Shown here: positions 8,569 to 11,697 of the stretch, piece after piece
Layout of the letters: every line of letters begins with the position of its first letter
Position numbering within the stretch: position 1 is the first letter of the stretch
Assembly (NCBI GenBank): GCA_027575765.1
Contig: JANBPT010001254.1
Coordinates: forward strand, 1 to 11,697
Direction: 5' to 3'
Source: Tieghemiomyces parasiticus
Taxonomy: Eukaryota; Kickxellomycota; Dimargaritomycetes; Dimargaritales; Dimargaritaceae
Length of the DNA stretch: 11,697 bases
The notes under the pieces: model-generated
Database searches by the model: none
What the model saw: the letters and a program-made list of their open reading frames with translations, nothing else
Told to the model about the DNA's origin: nothing
Translations under genes and position numbers: made by a program

Positions 8569-8666
8569 TGGTTCGTTATGGAATGTTAGGGTTATATCGC
8601 TTAACTCGTTCTTTCAGATACCACTAGGATTAAGTTAGAGTGTCAACCCCAAAGATCCCGTCTTCC

Positions 8667-8696
8667 ATATCTATAAATATATATATATGTATATAC
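8667..8696. repeat. TA microsatellite
   Basis: About 30 nt of nearly pure T/A alternation, including six uninterrupted AT units at 8677-8688. It lies just beyond the GPI1 polyadenylation signal, between the two convergent transcripts. Confidence 0.7.
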
Positions 8697-8723
8697 TAAA
8701 CATACCTGTATCAGTACGCCAAA

Positions 8724-8729
8724 TTTATT
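8724..8729 (-). terminator. Polyadenylation signal AATAAA of GPI1
   Basis: The plus-strand TTTATT reads AATAAA on the minus strand, 77 nt beyond the GPI1 stop codon. The AT-rich stretch that follows on the minus strand fits a cleavage and polyadenylation region. Confidence 0.55.
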
Positions 8730-8805
8730 ATCTGAACCATAAACACGAGGAACCTACCAGAAATTACCTTTCCCCCAAAAACAAACAACTACAGCAGCAG
8801 CAACG

Positions 8806-11697
8806 TCAAGTGGGTCGATCGCTGGTGTTTAACATCTGCCGCCACATACTCTCGAGACTGGGAATGGCCTCGGGGAACATGGTGTACTGGAGGCGTGGCA
8901 CGGGTCGGATGAGTTCGCCCGTGATGAAGGATTTCATGATGGACACCGAAAAGTAGTGCTCGCCGAGCTGTTTCCACAGTTGGAAGTACTGGAAAAACAC
9001 CCCTGAGAAGGGAAGCGGGTTATTCTCAATCTTGAGATACACCGTAACCGTCGGCAGCCGCCGTGGACGATCGAGGGTCGGTGCAGTGGTGGTGGTGGTC
9101 ATCGGCGTCTGTTGGAAGCTGCGGGGGATCAGCGCGGTAACGTCGTTCGGGCCGTATACGGTGACGATCTGATCAGAGACGGCCGACCGGCGCCGCGTCG
9201 GTGCCAATGTAGTTTGACCTCCGTCGTCCAGCAGTGACACCATCCGGGGTCCGGCGGTAGACCCTCGGGACGCACGGCGGCGATCACGGCGTGATAAATG
9301 ACGTTCTGTCGGATAAACGAGGGTACCGCGAGGCGGTGTTACTATAGTGGGTAGGGAAAGGGTCGAAGCGGCCCGAATACAAGGCGTATCCGGTGCCCTA
9401 GACAGAGAACCAGATGTATCGCCCACCGGCGACTTCCGCCGGGGGGCCCGCGCAAAGTAAGATTGTAGGGAGAACCGTCGAGGTCGACGGGTCCTACTGT
9501 CGGTCTCGGTAACCACTCCATCGGCATATATCCCATGCTCACGATCGACGCGGTCGGGCCCCTGGTCCGGGTTCACCGTACCACCACGTCCTGAGAAACG
9601 TCTTGGCCGGAATAAGGGCGACCATTCGGCGTGCCAAGGAGTCGAGGCGACGGGCACCGTTCGACCGAACCCCCGCCGGACGACGTAGGCCGCAGCGGCC
9701 AGCGACCGCCGGAGCCGGTACCGAAGCGGGGTTGAGTCCCGCCAGAACGTGTCGGGACGACTCAAGCTCAGCCGAATCCCACCAGGGAACCGTCGGGGCA
9801 GGAAGAAACGCAGGACGATGGCGAAGAACGGGAAGTGGTTGAGGGCGGCTAATATCATCTCGAGGGCTCCCTGGATGACGATGATACCCACGCGGCTGAC
9901 GGCGAACGTAAGGTAGTAGACCGCGATGGTGGGGAATAAGAATAGCACGAGCGACAGCAGGATCGTACCCAACAGGAGCTGGTCGAGTTCGAAATTACAC
10001 GAGTCGACGCGGGACCGTAGCGGGTTAATGCGCCGACCGCGGAACAGATTGAGGAGGGAGTGTAGCGTGGACAGCTGCCAGTGGTAGATCCGGGCGGCGA
10101 CCGCGTAGAACCAGTAAATGTGGAGCGTGACGATCGATATATAATCGGAGAGGAGGGCGACCTGGAACGAAGCCCCCAAGATCCCACAGCGGGCCACCAG
10201 GCGGACGAATGAAAGCGTGGTGGGCTGGGCCGGGTGGATGAGGAGCGTCCAGAGACGGATCAGCCACAGGAATAGTTCGCCCAGGAACTCGTCGAGCTGC
10301 GGGTTGAGCTTCATGCCGGCGGGCCAGCCCATCAGCCACTCGATCATGGACTCCAAAGACGTGACGGCGTAGTAGTGCAGTCGGGTGTGAAGCACACGGG
10401 CGGCGGCTAGGTCGGGTAGGCGCGACGAGGCGGATCCGGCTCCCGAGACGTGGTGGAGGATCAGATGGCGGACGACCAGGCCAATGAACACGTCGCCGAT
10501 GATCTGCCATAGGTGATTGTAGAAATTGATGTAGAGCGCAGTGCGACGGCAGGGGTCGTTCCAAAACTTGCGCCGCAGCATAATGTAGTGCCAGGGCGTG
10601 TTGGAGATCTGGCGGAGGCGGAGGTCCAGCTGTTGGCCGATGGCTGTGGAGCGCTTCAGCATGAACCGGCGGTACTGGAAATTGAGCACGCGCAACAGGA
10701 GCTCGCTAATGACCCGCAAGAAGATGACAAAGCAGAGGAGTGGTCGGGTGAACGGAAACGGCGAGACGGGTACCGGGGCGGGGTCTGGGGAGGGTTCACG
10801 CGGCGGTGGGGGTAAGGATGATGGCGGTGTTGATGCCAGTTGGGGTGGGCTCGTCGGAGTTCCTGAGCAGCTAGGGTCAACGGTAGCTGCCGGTCCGAGC
10901 TGAGGCAAATGGAGGGGTTCCCGCAGAAAATTGAGCCAACTAAAGTGCTGCCATCGGCTCCGCGTGGACCGGAGATAGTAGCGCACCAGGACCTGCACCG
11001 TCTGCACAGCATTGACGTGGTTGAGCACCGCCACGAGGGTCGGTGGCGCGTTGGGAGCACCGCTCCGAGTTTCGGCGGTGGAGGGAGCCACAGAGGAGGT
11101 TGGAGTGCCCTGGGTGAGTGATTGAGGGCTGGGCGTGGCCTGAGCGGCTGGCAGGGGACCATGCATATTGCGACCGGACGACCCCATTAGGTTGGAGGTA
11201 ATATCCAACATCAGGGGGTGGACGCTCAGGTGAAACGAGAAGTTGACCTTTTCTGGATCAAATACGATGAACTCAGTCCGCTCGGCGCTCTCTCCATAGG
11301 ACGTAGCAGGGATCAGTCTGACAACCAGTGGTGTAATTCAGATGAGGAGCAAGACACGTAGGTTAGTCTTGGGTGCCCCCGAATTGAATTGAGCTGGTTC
11401 AGCGTCCGCATCTCTGACACAAGGGGAGATTAACAAGGGTTACCTTTTAAGGCGCCGGGCCGAGTCAAGGGCAAGGTGTAACTCCAGGTCCGAGTGCACA
11501 CTATCCTCCCGATCCGTGGCTTCATCAGTGTCTAGCGTGCCGAGGATGGTGGGTGGTGCCAATTTAATATCGGCAAAAAGGTGATGGCTGGCCAACGCGG
11601 CTAGTCCCCGTTGGATGGCCGGATAGTCCAGGCCGCGAACCAGGTCACAGACGCAGTACACCTGGGGCACCACCTCCCATCCTAACACGTAGACACG
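8806..11697 (-). CDS. GPI1: GPI-N-acetylglucosaminyltransferase subunit Gpi1/PIG-Q, 5'-partial
   Basis: Subunit of the ER complex that transfers GlcNAc to phosphatidylinositol, the first step of GPI-anchor synthesis. Two exons are visible: 11697 (open at the edge) to 11444, then 11317-8806; the 126-nt intron (GTAACC...CAG, phase 2) joins RRLK-R-LIPATS and skips an in-frame stop. 921 C-terminal residues are present (numbered from the edge). The family core covers about residues 276-590 with several membrane segments: GWPAGMKLN (415-423), LGASFQVALLSD (465-476), AARIYHWQL (492-500), VDSCNFELDQLLLGT (522-536) and FPGGIRLSL (595-603). A conserved C-terminal block follows at about 842-902 (NNPLPFSGVFFQYF, RLQYTMFP). 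Odd points are a Pro-rich linker (about 225-275) and a roughly 235-residue Arg/Ser/Thr/Pro insertion (about 604-840), making the protein much longer than the roughly 600-residue yeast and animal relatives. It is likely catalytically accessory, as is known for this subunit. Confidence 0.93.

Noticed and set aside
9082..9100. GGT repeat as a microsatellite
   Set aside because: It is the complement of five Thr codons (ACC/ACT) inside the GPI1 insertion and is explained by coding sequence.
10025..10564. 179-codon minus-strand ORF inside GPI1
   Set aside because: It is a shifted-frame shadow of the conserved GPI1 coding sequence; its Arg/Pro/His-rich product reflects GC-rich codons.
10656..11162. 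168-codon minus-strand ORF inside GPI1
   Set aside because: Another frame of the same GPI1 exon, with no family motif, whereas the main frame carries the Gpi1 domain.
11318..11443. Alternative acceptor CAG near 11415 for the GPI1 intron
   Set aside because: Using it would put the downstream frame into a stop before the conserved region; the CAG at 11320-11318 keeps the frame open into the Gpi1 domain.

Overview
This window looks like fungal nuclear DNA. Protein-coding genes carry short spliceosomal introns (126-198 nt) with GTAAG/GTAAC donors and CAG/TAG acceptors. Two genes encode recognisable eukaryotic enzymes in forms typical of fungi, and exons are GC-rich. An early-diverging fungus is plausible from the compact introns and the G/C-run-rich intergenic DNA, but nothing here fixes the species.

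Three genes can be supported. (1) A complete four-exon riboflavin kinase gene (FMN1/RFK type) on the minus strand, 3523 to 2551, encoding 165 residues. (2) A complete single-exon gene for a 96-residue Lys-rich secreted protein on the plus strand, 7545-7835. (3) The 3' part of GPI1 (PIG-Q), a subunit of the GPI-N-acetylglucosaminyltransferase, on the minus strand from the right edge down to 8806. Its 5' end lies outside the window. Genes 2 and 3 are convergent, and each has an AATAAA signal about 80-105 nt past its stop codon.

Layout: 1-2550 holds no gene I can support, only low-complexity C/G-rich DNA, one signal-peptide-like open segment at 1060 and unassigned open segments. RFK with its pyrimidine-rich leader occupies 2551 to about 3755. 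From about 3756 to 7320 is a long gene-poor stretch. Within it, about 4215-5145 lacks the G-run texture of its surroundings and carries short protein-like open segments, one with a helix-turn-helix look, which could be the remains of a degraded gene or mobile element. Two polypurine tracts and a hairpin with a T run lie at 6114-6723. The secreted-protein gene and its promoter lie at about 7330-7942. The convergent intergenic space 7943-8723 has one unassigned 141-codon ORF and a TA microsatellite. GPI1 fills 8806-11697.

The genes do not form a pathway: RFK makes FMN from riboflavin, Gpi1 acts in the first step of GPI-anchor synthesis in the ER, and the small protein is predicted to be secreted. 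The most interesting feature is in Gpi1: a roughly 235-residue Arg/Ser/Thr/Pro-rich insertion splits the membrane core from the conserved C-terminal block and contains five RRxS (PKA-type) motifs.
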